Source: Terriglobia bacterium
Lineage (GTDB): Bacteria > Acidobacteriota > Terriglobia > UBA7540
Direction of reading: 5' to 3'
Assembly (NCBI GenBank): GCA_030041095.1
Contig: JASHON010000028.1
Span: 21,575-85,574 of the forward strand
DNA length: 64,000 nucleotides
The position numbers and the translations under genes are program-made. The notes under the pieces are model-generated. The model saw only the letters and a list, made by a program, of their open reading frames with translations. It was not told where the DNA came from and made no database searches. Positions 27,723 to 36,220 of the stretch are shown here, in pieces; position 1 is the first letter of the stretch, and every line of letters starts with the position of its first letter.

Positions 27723-28994
27723 CTATACGGAGAAGGCTGTGTTCTCCAACTGCTTCAACCTGTTCGCCAGCAATTCCTGTTCTCGCAGGTTCTTCGTCAT
27801 TGCCATGGCACGTTGGATTTCTTCACGTGCCTCAGAGAGCCTGCCCATCTTCATCAGCAGGTCTCCGCGAACGCTTGGAAAGAGATGGTAGCCGGCTAGC
27901 GCAGAGTCACCGGCGAGGGTGGCGGCTGCGTCGAGTCCAGCGGCTGGGCCTTGGACCATGCTGACGGCGACTGCGCGATTGAGAGCCACGATTGGAGATG
28001 GATTGATTTCGAGCAAGGCGTCGTAGAGAAGAACGATGCGGTCCCAGTCTGTCTCTTCGGCGGTGCGCGCGCGCATGTGACATGCGGCAATGGCTGCCTG
28101 CAACGCGTAGGGTTTCGCGCCACCGCCTAGTCTTTGCGCTTGTTCGAGCGCGGTCATCCCTCGCTGGATCTGCGCGCAGTCCCACAAGGAGCGGTCCTGA
28201 TCCGGCAATAATACGGCCTCGCCGTTTTTGCCCCGGCGCGCTGCGTTGCGCGATGCCTGTAACTCCATTAATGCCACAAGTGCATGAACTTCCGATTCGC
28301 CGGGGAGAAGTTGGCCCAGCATGCGCCCTAGGCGCAGCGCCTCTTCAGAGAGAGCCCCCCGCATCCATTCGTCGCCCGAGGTCGCGGTGTAGCCCTCATT
28401 GAAAATCAGGTAGACCACCATGAGCACAGACTCAACCCTGCAACGCAAGTCGTCCCCACTCGGCGTCTCAAAGGGAATGTGTGCCTCCGAGAGAGTCCTC
28501 TTGGCGCGAGAGATCCGCTGGCCCAGTGTCTTCTCCGGCACGAGGAAGGCGTGAGCTATTTCCTCCGTGGTGAGGCCGCCGATCAGGCGCAACGTGAGCG
28601 CGATGCGTCCTTCCACCGCGAGCACGGGATGGCACGCGGTGAACATCAGCCGCAGAACGTCGTCGTCGATGACACGATCCAAGGATTCATCAAGTTCCTC
28701 TCCGAGTCGCTACTGTTGCCATTTCAGCTCCCGGGCAATTTCTTCGTGCTTTTGTACGAGCATGCGGCCGCGCCGCAACGAATCGATCGCGCGCCGCTTC
28801 GCCGCCTTCATCAGCCATGCTCCAGGATTGTCGGGGATGCCTTCCTCGGGCCAGACTTCGAGGGCAGTCACGAGCGCATCCTGCGCCAGCTCCTCTGCAA
28901 TGCCGATATCGTGGGTGACGCGAACAATCGCGGCGATCAGCCGCGTAGACTCGATCTTCCACACCGCCTCAATCGTCTTGTGGATGTCGCTCAT
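27723..28994 (-). pseudogene. ECF42-type sigma factor with in-frame amber codon
   Basis: Two segments in the same frame together give a complete family-length protein of 423 positions. The first 94 residues carry sigma region 2 (IAEELAQDALVTALEVWPEEG, NPGAWLMKAAKRRAIDSLRR). A TAG at 28712-28710 (after KWQQ) interrupts, and the sequence continues in frame with RLGEELDESLDRVIDDDVLRL, region 4 (LTTEEIAHAFLVPEKTLGQRISRAK) and a long TPR-like C-terminal extension typical of ECF42. Start overlaps the upstream YCII gene by ATGA. Apart from the single stop nothing is lost. It could be a recent nonsense mutation, an assembly error, or occasional read-through. Confidence 0.8.
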
Positions 28995-29413
28995 GCCCTC
29001 GCCGCTGAAGAGTCTCTGAGGGTCTCAAAGCCTTCGGCTGCCTTCTGAACATCTTCCGGGAATTCACCCATCTCTTGAATCTGGCGCACTTCGATGATCC
29101 CGTCGCACAATATCGGCGCCCGCTTTGCCCATTCGATGGCCTCTTCGCGCGAGCGGACCTGGATGATCCAGTAACCACCGATGACTTCTTTCGCCTCAGC
29201 AAACGGCCCGTCGGTCACCGTCGCCTTGCCGTCGGCGAAAGAGATGCGGGCTCCGCTGGAAGGAGGAAACAAACCATCCAGCGCGAGCAGCACTCCCGCC
29301 TTCTGCAGCGCCCTGTTGTACTCCATCATCTTCGCCATCGCTTCCGCGCTGTGAACTTGGTCCGGTGGGGCCGATTCATATCCTTTGGGTATCACGATCA
29401 TCATGAAACGCAT
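28991..29413 (-). CDS. YCII/DGPF-domain protein
   Basis: The 140-aa protein begins MRFMMIVIPKGYES and contains KATVTDGPFAEAKEVIGGYWIIQV, the DGPF motif that names the family, followed by SREEAIEWAKRAP. DGPF/YCII proteins are the conserved genomic partners of ECF42 sigma factors; their biochemical function is not settled. AAGGAG lies about 7 nt upstream of the ATG, and the last codons overlap the start of the sigma gene by 4 bp, so translation is coupled. Confidence 0.92.
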   Translation of the reverse strand: MRFMMIVIPKGYESAPPDQVHSAEAMAKMMEYNRALQKAGVLLALDGLFPPSSGARISFADGKATVTDGPFAEAKEVIGGYWIIQVRSREEAIEWAKRAPILCDGIIEVRQIQEMGEFPEDVQKAAEGFETLRDSSAARA

Positions 29414-29526
29414 GGATCTGCTCCTTAATTATTGTTGATTGCCGCCTGTCAGTTATCTTCATTTCGTTTATTTGAATCCGTCGCCAGCCGAGTCTCGAGG
29501 ACGCCAGCGCGCTGCTGGCGTACCGA

Positions 29527-29880
29527 TCATTTCTCTGCGGGGGCCGGCATGAAGAAAATCTCTCGCACCTCAACCGGCACCCGGATGGCTTTTGCGCCTT
29601 TGCGCGCCCACGCCAGCGCCTCGTCCAGGTCTGCGCATTCCAGTATCGACAAACCGCCCACGTGTTCTTTGGTCTCCAGGTACGGCCCGTCGGTAACGAG
29701 CACTTCACCGTTGGGCTGCGTCCGCAGTGTGTGGGTCGAGCCCAGGCCGCAGGCGAACTTCCTGACACCTGCAGCGATCATTTCGCGATTGAGCGCGTGA
29801 ATTTCCTCTACCTTTGCTTGGTCTTCCGCGGATGGGTCGTAGTTGTCGGGGAGGTACATCGTAACCAGATATTGCGGCAT
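29527..29880 (-). CDS. YCII/DGPF-domain protein
   Basis: The 117-aa protein begins MPQYLVTMYLPDNYDP and has VLVTDGPYLETKEHVGGLSILEC, the DGPF-type motif with Tyr in place of Phe, and LDEALAWARKGAKA. It is a second, shorter paralogue of the downstream YCII gene (113 bp away) and the first gene of the YCII-YCII-sigma unit. AGGAGA lies 8 nt before the ATG. Confidence 0.92.
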   Translation of the reverse strand: MPQYLVTMYLPDNYDPSAEDQAKVEEIHALNREMIAAGVRKFACGLGSTHTLRTQPNGEVLVTDGPYLETKEHVGGLSILECADLDEALAWARKGAKAIRVPVEVREIFFMPAPAEK

Positions 29881-30089
29881 GTCTTCTTCTCCTGTATTGG
29901 TTTTCAGCCGGGGTGTTGGTCCGGCCTTCAGTATAACGACGAACGGCCAAAGCGGAATTCTACAACCAGTGCGGAAAATTTTATTTCTGGGAAATGTTTA
30001 GTTCTGGCTGCGGCTTCAGGCAGTTCGTAGGATGCGCTTGGCCGGTCTTCTGTGTTTCCGAGGTAAGATGCTCTATTCGCCTGCGTCGA

Positions 30090-30310
30090 GACCTTTCGAG
30101 AATTCTGCCGATCAAATCACAGGTGGACTGGTATTGCTCGGAGACACGCCAAAAAGGCTCTCACCGGATTCTCACCCACGTGGTTCGGCCATGCTGAGCG
30201 TGCCGATCCATTCGGGCGACGTACCACACGGATTATTTCTGCGCATTCTCAAGGACGCGGGCTTCTCTGAACAGGATTTTCTTGGAGGCAAAAAGAAGCG
30301 AAAAGTCTGA
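30090..30310 (+). pseudogene. HicA-type toxin relic
   Basis: In one frame the sequence reads ETRQKGSHRILTHVVRP, the GSH motif of HicA double-stranded-RNA-binding toxins (the His is catalytic). A frame change near 30185-30191 is then needed to continue into LSVPIHSGDVPHGLFLRILKDAGFSEQDFL, the second half of the HicA fold, ending at TGA 30310. The N-terminal helix is poorly preserved and no hicB antitoxin gene is adjacent. The locus occupies the 457-bp gap between the YCII gene and the GH54 gene. It is best read as a dead toxin gene. Confidence 0.55.
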
Positions 30311-30337
30311 GATAAGCAGGAGCTGACCTGGCCGCGA

Positions 30338-31378
30338 CTAACGGCCAAGCTTAAGCTGGCCAGCGTAGCCCGCGGCCACGATGTTCCTCTGGACCGCTTC
30401 CATGGCCTGACGGTTGGGCATTCCCCGGGTCATCACGCCCTCAAAGAAGTAGCCCGTGGCCCAATTGCTGTTATCGCCGCCGATGCCAAGGATGATCGCT
30501 CCTTCCTGTCGCATCGGCTGATAGCCGCTGGGAAGAGGGACTGCGCCGGTCGTGCTGAGGGTTCCGGACTGGGCATTGCCCTGGTAGATGACGTAGGTGT
30601 GCTGACCGTCGCTGGCGCCCATGGTGGTGACGAAGGCGGCGCCGGCGGGGACCTTGAGGTGGCCGTAGATGCCGTTCTCCATGTCGAGCCCTGCGTCGGG
30701 ACTGCATGGGTTTCCGTGACACATGATGTTGATGGCGTCCATGTGGCCCGCGTTGTTGTCGAGATTGTCAGTCTCGGCGTTGCCGAAGTCGAAGCAGCAC
30801 TTTTCGTTGAGATTGAGGGCGGAGGTAACCATATAGACGCCCTCGGGCTGACCGTTGACCGCCGTTTGTTTCGGACTGTCATTGCGGTAGCCCATGCCAG
30901 GGGAGATGGCAATGCCGTAGACCTTGCGCCCGGCGACGGTTACGGGGAGAGCGTTGGCTTGGGCGGGGAGGTCATAGCCGTTGGGGCCGGGTCCACGAGC
31001 TGCGCCGCCTGGAGGCGCGCGCGTGAGGTCGTTATGGTTGGGTGACTGGTCGTAGATCCTGGTCATGGTGCAGGTGGCGCCGGCGCAAAAGGCCCTCTGC
31101 CTGGCGGCGTTGGCGTAGCCGTCGGGGAGAAGACCTATGTTGATGGAGGTGTTATCGGATTGCCGCGTGACCTGGTAGAGCGGGCCTGTGTACGCGCGGT
31201 ACAGGGCGCGAGTGGTGCTGTAGGCGGCAACACAAGGAGTCTTCGCTGCGAAGATGTCACACGGACGCCGTGTGGCTGCAGGCGCTGAAATGACGCCAAC
31301 CTGAGCGATCGCGAGAGTGAAAAGAATAATTGTGGGCGATAGAATTCTTCCGAACAATGAGTGTGATTTGAAGTGCAT
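30338..31378 (-). CDS. Secreted GH54 alpha-L-arabinofuranosidase, catalytic domain only
   Basis: The 346-aa protein has a signal peptide (about residues 1-35) and then RPCDIFAAKTPCVAAYSTTRALY, CFDFGNAETDNLDN, GLDMENGIYG and ILGIGGDNSNWATGYFFEG, the order found in the ArabFuran-catal domain of fungal GH54 enzymes. By analogy the Glu of MENG is the nucleophile and the Asp of GGDNS the acid/base. It would release arabinose from hemicellulose or pectin outside the cell. The C-terminal arabinose-binding domain (CBM42) of fungal enzymes is absent. AAAGGAA precedes the ATG. Confidence 0.85.
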   Translation of the reverse strand: MHFKSHSLFGRILSPTIILFTLAIAQVGVISAPAATRRPCDIFAAKTPCVAAYSTTRALYRAYTGPLYQVTRQSDNTSINIGLLPDGYANAARQRAFCAGATCTMTRIYDQSPNHNDLTRAPPGGAARGPGPNGYDLPAQANALPVTVAGRKVYGIAISPGMGYRNDSPKQTAVNGQPEGVYMVTSALNLNEKCCFDFGNAETDNLDNNAGHMDAINIMCHGNPCSPDAGLDMENGIYGHLKVPAGAAFVTTMGASDGQHTYVIYQGNAQSGTLSTTGAVPLPSGYQPMRQEGAIILGIGGDNSNWATGYFFEGVMTRGMPNRQAMEAVQRNIVAAGYAGQLKLGR

Positions 31379-31412
31379 GGGCTCGTGAGTTCCTTTGCTT
31401 TATCGGTTTCGC

Positions 31413-31543
31413 TTTCCTGCCTAACAGTTTATTGGGGAGTTGACGTAGCGCCGGCTTCCAGCCGGCAACTCCCTTCAGTTCAACGGAGGCCGGCAAGATG
31501 CCGGCGCACCATTTGCGGCGGCGCCTCGTGTTTCAGCATCCTG
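31413..31543 (+). repeat. MITE-like repeat, family A, copy 2
   Basis: The core from GTTGACGTAGCGCCGG through the second GCCGGC hairpin is nearly identical to copy 1 (one visible difference over about 65 bp). The right end reads, on the opposite strand, CAGGATGCTGAAACACGAGG, the same type of end as the family B repeats; the left end is degenerate. It lies between the GH54 and AhpD-like genes; the rest of that 538-bp gap (31544-31916) shows no gene. Confidence 0.8.
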
Positions 31544-31916
31544 CTAAACGGTCGGAGCGGCGCCTATAATCCATAATAGAGCCATTAATACCCACTCCGG
31601 ATGATTGCTATCCTCAAGCGCAGGCTGTATAAGTGGGTGGCTCAGCTTGATTGAGCACACACGGCGCCGATTGATGCAACACCTACAGTGACGGCCGCTC
31701 AGGACCTGGGCCATAGCGGAGGGTTGATCCTGGGCATAAAGCGGGAGACGGGCAGAGCGTATCGTTCCATCCGGAGCCGGGCGCGAGGCTTGCCCCGGAT
31801 CGAAAGACGACAACAGTTCCGGCCCTGATTTCCGCGAGAGTTAAGCAAGACAAGCGGTAAATTTCACCTGAGACTTTTCGGCCTCAGGCCAATCCCTGAA
31901 AGCGAGGAACCGATCC

Positions 31917-32510
31917 ATGCCTCATATCCAGCTTGACGAAAAACTGCCGGGCATCCGAGGGCTGTTCGCGTTTCGACCAGAAACCGCGATGCCTATGAGC
32001 GAGCTTGTCGAAATTCTTCTGCATTCGCCGGATACGTTGTCGATGGCGGAGCGAGAACTCATTGCCACTTACGTTTCGTCGCAAAATGATTGCTATTACT
32101 GCCAGTCGTCCCACGGGGCGATCGCGGCGGCCCATCTCAACGGCAACGAGGATCTGGTGCGGCAAGTGAAGGAGCATTTTGAGCACGCTGATGTCTCTGA
32201 GAAGCTCAAGGCTCTTCTCACGATTGCGGGCAAGGTACAACAGGGCGGAAAGAACGTAACTACGGAAGACGTGGAGCGCGCGCGCCGGCAAGGCGCAACC
32301 GACCGGGAGATCCATGACACGGTGCTGATTGCTGCTGTTTTTTGCATGTGCAACCGATACGTGGACGGTCTGGCCACCTGGGCTCCTCAGGACGCTGAGA
32401 CGTACCGGCAGCGAGGGGCAGCGGTGGCTCGGGATGGCTACGTGAAAGCCTTGCAGGGATACCTGAAGGCGGCTCACGCGGCAGCACCCGGCGGGTCAGC
32501 GGCTCAATAG
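31917..32510 (+). CDS. Peroxidase-related AhpD/CMD-like protein
   Basis: The 197-aa protein begins GIRGLFAFRPETAMPMSELVEILLHSP and carries NDCYYCQSSHGAIAA, the CxxC...H active-site motif of the AhpD/carboxymuconolactone-decarboxylase fold, typical of the peroxidase-related family of about 180-200 aa. Relatives reduce peroxides using the CxxC pair; the partner reductant is unknown. GAGGAA lies 8 nt before the ATG. It appears to be monocistronic, with an inverted repeat 37 bp downstream. Confidence 0.9.
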   Translation: MPHIQLDEKLPGIRGLFAFRPETAMPMSELVEILLHSPDTLSMAERELIATYVSSQNDCYYCQSSHGAIAAAHLNGNEDLVRQVKEHFEHADVSEKLKALLTIAGKVQQGGKNVTTEDVERARRQGATDREIHDTVLIAAVFCMCNRYVDGLATWAPQDAETYRQRGAAVARDGYVKALQGYLKAAHAAAPGGSAAQ

Positions 32511-32546
32511 CAGGACGGTTACAGATCAACGGAGACGCTCCCCAAA

Positions 32547-32575
32547 CGGCCAAGCATCGTGCAGACGCTTGGCCG
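32547..32575 (+). other. Perfect 9-bp inverted repeat
   Basis: CGGCCAAGC and GCTTGGCCG flank an 11-nt spacer. No T-run follows, so it is not a classical terminator. It overlaps the -35 region of the promoter candidate at 32569-32597, so it could be an operator for the flavoprotein operon or an end of the AhpD-like transcript. Confidence 0.45.
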
Positions 32576-32597
32576 CCAAGGTGAGGGTCGATATAAT
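32569..32597 (+). promoter_or_regulatory. Candidate sigma-70 promoter of the flavoprotein operon
   Basis: TTGGCC and a perfect TATAAT are separated by 17 bp. The -10 box is exact, the -35 box matches at three positions. The start codon of the first operon gene is about 335 bp downstream, so the leader would be long. The inverted repeat at 32547-32575 covers the -35 box. Confidence 0.4.
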
Positions 32598-32933
32598 GTG
32601 TCACGAAGACTGATCCGGAGCAGGATTTGTGCAATCGAGTCTGCACCCCTTGAGCGCTCACCCAGAAAATTATCCCGCCCACTCTTCCCGCCTCGCAAAG
32701 CCCCAGGGCTTCACTTGAATATCTGTCATTTAGACGTCCGGCGGCCGTTTCCACAGTAGCGTGATCGTTGAAACCGGGCAGCATCGAGCAGCGGGCTTCC
32801 GGGTTTTCCGTTCTGATGCGGAAATGTGGAGGCAGAGAGTAAGCACAGGTTTGCTTCGCAGTTCCCGGCCTTCAAGAAATTAATTCACCGGCAAGCAGCG
32901 GCAGGCGCTTTTACGGTCCAAGGAGCTTATCCC

Positions 32934-34085
32934 ATGACGAGATCAAAGCAGGATCTTCTGGCGGAGAACGAGAGGCTGGCAAAGGAACTTCTGGCTCCGC
33001 GAGCTGACGAAACCGACCGGGCGCGAAGTTTTCCGCGACAGAACATCCGGGAGTTAGGACGCAGCGGGTTGCTGGGGCTCCTGGTTCCCATAGAGTATGG
33101 CGGCGCAGGCGCCGGTATTCCCGAGATGGCTCAGGTCCTGGAGCGCATGGGTGAGGCTTGCGCCTCGACGGCCATGGTGACGCTGATGCACTACTGCGGC
33201 GCCGCAGTGGTTGCCGCAAGGGGCAGCGCTGCCTTGAAGCAAAGTCTGTTGCCGGGCGTCGCGCGCGGCGAACATTTGACGACACTTGCATTCAGTGAGG
33301 CAGGTTCGGGCGGACACTTCTACATGCCGGTGAGCGAGGTGAAAAGGAACGGTGGCGGCCTCTATTTGACAGCTCACAAGACTTTTGTGACAAGCGCCGG
33401 CGAGGCAGACAGCTACGTTATTTCAACGCGCAGAGCGGGCGCCTCCGGGCCTACTGAACTGGATCTTTACCTCGTCCAGAGAGAAACGAAGGGCTTCGAA
33501 GTGGGAAGACCTTTTGAGGGCTTGGGCCTGGCAGCAAATGCCAGCGCGCCCATGAAGCTCGAAAATGTAAGAGTAAGAGACGATCAACGGCTGGGGAGTG
33601 AAGGCAGCGGATTTCAAACCATGATGGAGGTTGTTCTACCGCATTTTCAGGTGGGCGTGGCGGCGGTCTCGCTTGGAATTGCAACAGCGGCCTTTCAAGC
33701 GGCCTCGGCGCATGTTGTCTCCCGGAAATACGAACACGTGGGCGGAGCGGCTCTAGCGGCAATCCCGCGCGTGCAATTCCTCGTCGCCGAGATGGCGCTG
33801 GAGCTGCGCTCGGCACGCGCCTACTTGAGCGAGACCGTTCGCCGCGTCGGGGCGGCCGATCCGGAGGCCATGCTGGATGTTCTTGGCATCAAAGCGCGGG
33901 CGGCTGAGGCTGCGCTGGCTATCGCCTCGCGTGCCATGACCCTGGGTGGTGGGGCAGCTTACGGCCGGCGCGGCGGGCTCGAGCGGATGTTCCGCGACGC
34001 ACAGGCTGCCTCGGTGATGGCGCCCAGTACCGACGTTCTTAAAGAGTTTCTGGGGAAGGTGTGCCTGGGAGTTCCACTGTTCTAG
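32934..34085 (+). CDS. Acyl-CoA dehydrogenase-family flavoprotein
   Basis: The 383-aa protein has the three-part ACAD fold: N-terminal helices (RQNIRELGRSGLLGLLVPIEYGG), the FAD/substrate beta-barrel (LTTLAFSEAGSGGHF, TAHKTFVTSAGEADSYVIS) and C-terminal helices ending GGGAAYGRRGGLERMFRDAQAASVMAPSTDVLKEF. The usual catalytic Glu region (often ILGG.GY plus Glu) reads LGGGAAYGRRGGLERMFRD, so the base is unclear. The group includes both dehydrogenases and SfnB/DszC-like flavin monooxygenases; the neighbours favour a non-fatty-acid role. AAGGAG lies 8 nt before the ATG. It leads a three-gene unit. Confidence 0.88.
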   Translation: MTRSKQDLLAENERLAKELLAPRADETDRARSFPRQNIRELGRSGLLGLLVPIEYGGAGAGIPEMAQVLERMGEACASTAMVTLMHYCGAAVVAARGSAALKQSLLPGVARGEHLTTLAFSEAGSGGHFYMPVSEVKRNGGGLYLTAHKTFVTSAGEADSYVISTRRAGASGPTELDLYLVQRETKGFEVGRPFEGLGLAANASAPMKLENVRVRDDQRLGSEGSGFQTMMEVVLPHFQVGVAAVSLGIATAAFQAASAHVVSRKYEHVGGAALAAIPRVQFLVAEMALELRSARAYLSETVRRVGAADPEAMLDVLGIKARAAEAALAIASRAMTLGGGAAYGRRGGLERMFRDAQAASVMAPSTDVLKEFLGKVCLGVPLF

Positions 34086-34200
34086 CCTGGTCTCCGGGAT
34101 ACCGCTTGCTCACCCGCATGCTTTTATCGATCCTGATCCGCCAGCGTGAGGGAGCAGTTGCAAGATTCGTGAGGGACGCCACTTCAGCAAAGGGCGGAAT

Positions 34201-35040
34201 ATGACGCAATTGCGTGGAAATCGAACCAAGAGGCGTCTGTTGCTCGTTGGCGCGGTGGCTTACGACCCCAAGGTGGTCACCATCTGGGAGGGCTTCAAGT
34301 CTTATTTTGAAAAGCGGGGCGCTCCCATCGACTACATTTTGTACTCCAACTATGACGCGCAAGTCGAGGCCAATCTCAAGGGTGAGATTGATGTGGCTTG
34401 GAACTCACCGCTGGCTTGGGTGAAGAGCCAGCTCATGAGCCACGGCCATTGCCGCGCGATCGCTATGCGCGATACCGACCGTGACCTGACCACCAAAATT
34501 CTCACACGCAAAGACTCAAACATCACGAGGTTGACTGACCTCAAAGGGGGAAAGATTGCCACGGGCGCCTCGGATTCCCCTCAGGCCACACTGATTCCTC
34601 TGTCGATGCTGGCGGATGCGGGCGTTATTCCTGGAGAAGACTGCCGCGTGGTCTACCACGAAGTCATGGTGGGTAAGCACGGCGATCACGTCGGTGGGGA
34701 GCGCGATGCCGCGCGAGCGCTCGCGGCAGGGAACGCCGATGCCGCGTGCGTTCTGGACGCCAACTATACAGTCTTCATCAATGAAGGGACTCTCGATCCG
34801 GGCACTACGCGCGTCTTGGCTTCCACTCCTCCGTTTGACCACTGTAATTTCACCGTGCGCGACGACCTGCCGGAGGAGCGCTTCCAGCGATTCGTCGAAC
34901 TCTTGCTCCAGATGTCGTTCCAGGATTCTGAAGTACGCACTTTGATGGAGCTTGAAGGATTAAAGCGATGGCTTCCTGCTCGGACGGACGGATACGTGCA
35001 GCTTGAAAGAGCAGTGGAGCGTTTCAAGTTTTATGCCTGA
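34201..35040 (+). CDS. PhnD-like binding protein without signal peptide
   Basis: The 279-aa protein matches the PhnD/phosphonate-type periplasmic-binding-protein fold: LLLVGAVAYDPKVVTIWEGFKSYFEKRG at the start, GEIDVAWNSPLAWV, LTDLKGGKIATGASDSPQAT and DAACVLDANY. Unlike transporter PhnD proteins it has no signal peptide or lipobox: only eleven charged residues precede the first beta-strand, so it should be cytoplasmic. No permease or ATPase gene is nearby. Cytoplasmic relatives of this fold are known as enzymes (THI5, MqnA/MqnD), which suggests catalysis or substrate presentation here. Its end overlaps the next gene by 8 bp. Confidence 0.85.
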   Translation: MTQLRGNRTKRRLLLVGAVAYDPKVVTIWEGFKSYFEKRGAPIDYILYSNYDAQVEANLKGEIDVAWNSPLAWVKSQLMSHGHCRAIAMRDTDRDLTTKILTRKDSNITRLTDLKGGKIATGASDSPQATLIPLSMLADAGVIPGEDCRVVYHEVMVGKHGDHVGGERDAARALAAGNADAACVLDANYTVFINEGTLDPGTTRVLASTPPFDHCNFTVRDDLPEERFQRFVELLLQMSFQDSEVRTLMELEGLKRWLPARTDGYVQLERAVERFKFYA

Positions 35041-36214
35041 GCGATTTCCCACGGCGCGGGTGGACCTAGAAGACCTGACGGTTTCTCAGGGAGCGCCGGT
35101 TCTGCTGCGGCGAGCACTCGCGAAGCTGGCTGCTGGAGAGCTTCTCGAAGTATGCGGTGACTCGCCCGATCTGTCGGAGGAGCTGGGCGCGTGGTGCCGC
35201 AAGGAAGGACATCGCTATTTGGGGGAAGCCGCCAGGAAGAACGTCTACCGCATAGAATGCGGCGCAGGACCCGCACCCACAATGGCTTCGGGGCGCCAGC
35301 CCTCCGAGGTTGCGGACCCAAGGTGGGGATTGGCGCCACGCGGAGCCCGAATTGAGGCCGGCGCGCCGGAGTTCGCGTTTACCCTGCGCCGGAAGCGGGA
35401 AGTCTGGGCAAGGGAACTGGATAGCATTCACAAGCAGGCGGCGGCAAATCAATGGTCTGCCACGCGCGATATCCCTTGGGAAAGCCTTCCGAAGCTGCCT
35501 GCCGAGCTCGAGGTTGCGGTCTGCCAGATGATGACGTTCCTCACGGAGAATGAGTTTGCGGCGCTTTACGTACCCGCCCGGTTCATCCCGCGTATCCACC
35601 CTCATTATCGCGAGGTCGTTGAGGTGCTCGCTGTCCAAGTGGCCGATGAAGCCCGCCATGCCGAGGCGTTTACGCGCAGGGCCGAGGCTGGCGGGTGCGG
35701 GCTCGGTACGTCTGCCGTCAGCAGTCAACTCTCTCTACAGACTCTGCTTGAAGAACCGGACTTCACTACGGCGACGTTCCTGCTTTGCGTGATGGGCGAG
35801 GGAACATTCCTCACCCTACTCAAATTCCTTGAGGACCACGCACCGGAGTCCGTTACAGCAACACTAGCCAACTTAGCTCGTCGTGATGAGGCGCGCCACG
35901 TGGCCTTCGGAATGGAGCATCTGCGCTATGTGCTGGAACGGGAGCCTGAGCGCCGCGCTTCCCTGGCTGCTGCGGTCGAGCGTCGCAGCCGCATGCTCGC
36001 GTCGATTTCCGGACTCAGCCCTTATGTTTATGACGCCTTAACCGTCCTGGCGGGCGGAGGGATTTTGCCCCGGCAGATCCGCGATGGCGCCAGGCGAGTC
36101 GCCGCGCTGCACCGCAACATGGATCGATCCCGGCGCGAGCGTCTGCAAAGTCTCCGATTTGACGCTGAGGAAGCCAGAGCCCTCTCTGCCTATCACACCA
36201 AGAACTTCATGTAG
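35033..36214 (+). CDS. TusA-like domain fused to diiron ferritin-like oxygenase
   Basis: The 393-aa protein starts with a TusA/SirA-like domain (about residues 8-75: VDLEDLTVSQGAPVLLRRAL, GELLEVCGDSPDLSEELGAWCRKEGH). The catalytic CPxP Cys of TusA is replaced (SQGAP). After a linker come four helices of a ferritin-like diiron protein: ENEFAALY, ADEARHAEAF, GEGTFLTLL and RRDEARHVAFG, giving the E...ExxH...E...ExxH ligand pattern of oxygen-activating diiron enzymes. The start overlaps the PhnD-like gene, so translation is coupled. It probably carries out an oxidation in the cytoplasm; the substrate is unknown. Confidence 0.82.
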   Translation: MPERFPTARVDLEDLTVSQGAPVLLRRALAKLAAGELLEVCGDSPDLSEELGAWCRKEGHRYLGEAARKNVYRIECGAGPAPTMASGRQPSEVADPRWGLAPRGARIEAGAPEFAFTLRRKREVWARELDSIHKQAAANQWSATRDIPWESLPKLPAELEVAVCQMMTFLTENEFAALYVPARFIPRIHPHYREVVEVLAVQVADEARHAEAFTRRAEAGGCGLGTSAVSSQLSLQTLLEEPDFTTATFLLCVMGEGTFLTLLKFLEDHAPESVTATLANLARRDEARHVAFGMEHLRYVLEREPERRASLAAAVERRSRMLASISGLSPYVYDALTVLAGGGILPRQIRDGARRVAALHRNMDRSRRERLQSLRFDAEEARALSAYHTKNFM

Positions 36215-36220
36215 ACCGCG

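Noticed and set aside
34201..35040. Phosphonate ABC transporter
   Set aside because: There is no permease or ATPase gene nearby and the binding protein lacks an export signal.
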